Shown here in pieces: positions 6,952-7,715 of a DNA stretch of 7,715 bases. The position numbers were made by a program, and so were the translations under genes. Below the pieces are notes generated by a model. That model was not told the DNA's origin. It ran no database searches and was given only the letters and a program-made list of their open reading frames with translations. Source of the stretch: Phycisphaerales bacterium (GTDB taxonomy: Bacteria > Planctomycetota > Phycisphaerae > UBA1845); the NCBI GenBank assembly GCA_030612785.1, contig JAUWNF010000145.1, positions 1 through 7,715 on the forward strand, given 5' to 3'. Numbering within the stretch: position 1 is the first letter of the stretch; the number at the start of each line of letters is the position of its first letter.

Positions 6952-7004
6952 GTCCGTGCCGCGTCCCAACTCTGTTTCCCGTCGGCGGTCTGCATTAACC
7001 GGGC

Positions 7005-7024
7005 CGAACGGCCGGTGGGGACGC
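7005..7024 (+). repeat. GC-rich 20-bp repeat, copy 1
   Basis: CGAACGGCCGGTGGGGACGC matches 7693-7712 at 19 of 20 positions. It overlaps a small palindrome GGCCG-AA-CGGCC (7002-7013). From memory, sequences resembling GGCCGGCGGGGACGCC recur in planctomycete intergenic DNA; I could not check this. Confidence 0.65.
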
Positions 7025-7037
7025 TACAGATTAAATC
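7020..7037 (+). repeat. 18-bp perfect direct repeat, copy 1
   Basis: GACGCTACAGATTAAATC occurs here and, identically and in the same orientation, at 7568-7585, 548 bp away. The two copies bracket the main hairpin cluster. Copy 1 runs directly on from the 20-bp GC-rich repeat; copy 2 does not. Confidence 0.85.
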
Positions 7038-7047
7038 CTCGTTAATC

Positions 7048-7064
7048 CACCGCCTCCGGCGGTG
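7048..7064 (+). repeat. Hairpin, 7-bp stem with 3-nt loop
   Basis: CACCGCC-TCC-GGCGGTG pairs perfectly. Just before it, GATTAA (7029-7034) and TTAATC (7042-7047) form another 6-bp inverted repeat. There is no T tract on either side, so this is not an intrinsic terminator. It lies about 100 bp upstream of the DUF2062 gene. Confidence 0.65.
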
Positions 7065-7188
7065 AGAATTGAAAAGGCTCTGCCGTTGCAAGCGGTTTAC
7101 CGACCGGCTGTAGCCACTGGTACAGTAGGTCCTGCCCATCGCAGCCAGCGTCGCGAAATCAATCCGGCCTCCTCCCGACAGCGGTATA

Positions 7189-7279
7189 ATCCCCAAAGGG
7201 GATGTCGGAATAAAGCCCAGGGCGAGCATCGCGAGCCCTGGGTTAGCGGGTTCGTCAGACCGAGCCCCCGAAGCGGGGC
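7189..7279 (-). repeat. Three-hairpin element, copy 1 (minus orientation)
   Basis: Read on the minus strand, hairpin A is GCCCC/GGGGC (7275-7279 with 7264-7268, 6-nt loop). A 21-nt linker follows. Hairpin B is CCCAGGGC/GCCCTGGG (7235-7242 with 7216-7223, 11-nt loop). The 12-nt linker CTTTATTCCGAC leads to hairpin C, ATCCCC/GGGGAT (7198-7203 with 7189-7194, 3-nt loop). The order and spacing match the copy at 7344-7438. It may be a dispersed palindromic element or a structured RNA; the product is unknown. Confidence 0.7.
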
Positions 7280-7343
7280 GGCGGAAGCGTACGCACCGGA
7301 ACGGCTTCTTGCAGGACGCTCTGGGGAATCGACGATTTCCGTC

Positions 7344-7438
7344 GCCCTTTTCAAGGGCTATGCTTTGTGCGGCGTCTGTCAACCCAGGGCTCCGCTCCGC
7401 TTCGCCCTGGGCTCTATTCCGCCGTCCGCTACGCGGAC
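7344..7438 (+). repeat. Three-hairpin element, copy 2 (plus orientation)
   Basis: Hairpin A is GCCCTT/AAGGGC (7344-7349 with 7353-7358, 3-nt loop). A 24-nt linker follows. Hairpin B is CCCAGGGC/GCCCTGGG (7383-7390 with 7404-7411, 13-nt loop). The linker CTCTATTCCGCC (10 of 12 identical to copy 1) leads to hairpin C, GTCCGC/GCGGAC (7424-7429 with 7433-7438, 3-nt loop). Compared with copy 1, stem C differs at two base pairs and stem A at one, all with pairing kept. The shared blocks AACCCAGGGCTC and CGCCCTGGGCT flank loop B. Confidence 0.7.
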
Positions 7439-7483
7439 TGCGCTGGCCGAGGAAAAACTCGTCCATTGGCGTGCTTGTCCCTG

Positions 7484-7500
7484 GGCCCCTTTTAGGGGCC
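7484..7500 (+). repeat. Hairpin, 7-bp stem with TTT loop
   Basis: GGCCCCT-TTT-AGGGGCC pairs perfectly. It is followed 9 nt later by the hairpin at 7510-7530. The pair resembles a degenerate or partial version of the three-hairpin elements to its left. Confidence 0.65.
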
Positions 7501-7509
7501 TTCCTCATA

Positions 7510-7530
7510 ACCACCGGCTCTGCCGGTGGT
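7510..7530 (+). repeat. Hairpin, 9-bp stem with TCT loop
   Basis: The arm ACCACCGGC (7510-7518) pairs perfectly with GCCGGTGGT (7522-7530) around the loop TCT. It has the longest stem in the cluster. No T tract follows. Confidence 0.7.
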
Positions 7531-7567
7531 CGCTGATTCGATAGCAGGTGCGCCGCCCACGAGGAAC

Positions 7568-7585
7568 GACGCTACAGATTAAATC
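7568..7585 (+). repeat. 18-bp perfect direct repeat, copy 2
   Basis: This is identical to 7020-7037 (GACGCTACAGATTAAATC) and in the same orientation. Sequence to its right (7586-7690) has no counterpart after copy 1. Confidence 0.85.
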
Positions 7586-7692
7586 GACAACCCCTGCACT
7601 GCTAAGCAGCATAGCGGTTCTGCACGCTCCCAGAAAGGGGCAGACTTGTGCAGTCGGTTACCCAGTTTAGTAGCGGCTTGCGTCTCGCAGGT

Positions 7693-7715
7693 CGAACGGC
7701 CGGCGGGGACGCCGG
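7693..7715 (+). repeat. GC-rich 20-bp repeat, copy 2, with GNRA-loop hairpin
   Basis: 7693-7712 matches 7005-7024 at 19 of 20 positions. Here the repeat also completes a 6-bp hairpin, CCGGCG/CGCCGG (7700-7705 with 7710-7715) with the GNRA-type loop GGGA. Copy 1 cannot form it because its right side reads CGCTAC. The element probably continues beyond the window. Confidence 0.6.

Larger units (their letters stand above)
6952..7715. other. Gene-free, hairpin-rich repeat region
   Basis: No credible coding sequence is seen. Open frames here translate repeat sequence into Arg/Pro/Ser-rich strings with no domain. The region instead carries at least eight short hairpins, several with exactly 3-nt loops, two inverted copies of a three-hairpin element, and two pairs of direct repeats, each listed separately. 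Its left end must also hold the promoter of the DUF2062 operon. Confidence 0.7.

Noticed and set aside
7062..7544. 160-codon open frame across the repeat region, and others nearby
   Set aside because: It translates the hairpin repeats; the Arg/Pro/Ser-rich strings arise from the inverted repeats and show no protein family.
7020..7585. CRISPR array
   Set aside because: There are only two copies of the 18-mer, 548 bp apart, with no regular spacers and no cas genes.
7586..7690. tRNA or other known small RNA
   Set aside because: There is no T-loop GGTTCGAATC-like block, no acceptor stem and no CCA context; only short, partly conflicting stems.

Overview
The window (about 60% GC by eye) looks like chromosomal DNA of a planctomycete-like bacterium. 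This is an inference. It rests on the CxxCGYxL...GRCxECG zinc ribbon embedded in a multi-pass membrane protein, a style common in Planctomycetota, on a VKOR-DsbA fusion with the HPxACxAA signature, and on an intergenic region packed with hairpin repeats. No rRNA, tRNA, transposase or CRISPR array is visible.

Layout, left to right. Positions 1-133 may hold the 5' end of a leftward gene that runs off the window (weak). A good sigma70-like promoter (272-300) precedes a 563-residue VKOR-thioredoxin fusion (357-2048, +), predicted to form disulfide bonds in exported proteins. It converges on, and overlaps by 38 bp, a type I phosphodiesterase/alkaline-phosphatase-superfamily enzyme (2011-3705, -) that retains all seven expected metal ligands. 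A short divergent spacer (3706-3933) holds possible promoters in both directions and a perfect 17-bp hairpin in the likely leader of thyX. thyX (3934-4710, +) encodes FAD-dependent thymidylate synthase. It converges on a two-gene leftward operon: a DUF2062 membrane protein (6328-6951, -) and an unrecognised multi-pass membrane protein with a zinc ribbon (4805-6331, -), joined by a 4-bp ATGA stop/start overlap.

The last ~760 bases (6952-7715) hold no credible gene but are rich in structure. Two copies of a three-hairpin element (7189-7279 on -, 7344-7438 on +) lie in inverted orientation. Their hairpins sit in the same order, and stem sequences differ by compensatory base-pair changes. Further tight 3-nt-loop hairpins, an 18-bp perfect direct repeat (7020-7037 and 7568-7585) and a 20-bp near-repeat (7005-7024 and 7693-7712) surround them. 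This is the most unusual part of the window.

The genes do not form one pathway. They are housekeeping or envelope genes (oxidative folding, phosphoester hydrolysis, dTMP synthesis, unknown membrane functions) in a compact, convergent/divergent arrangement.
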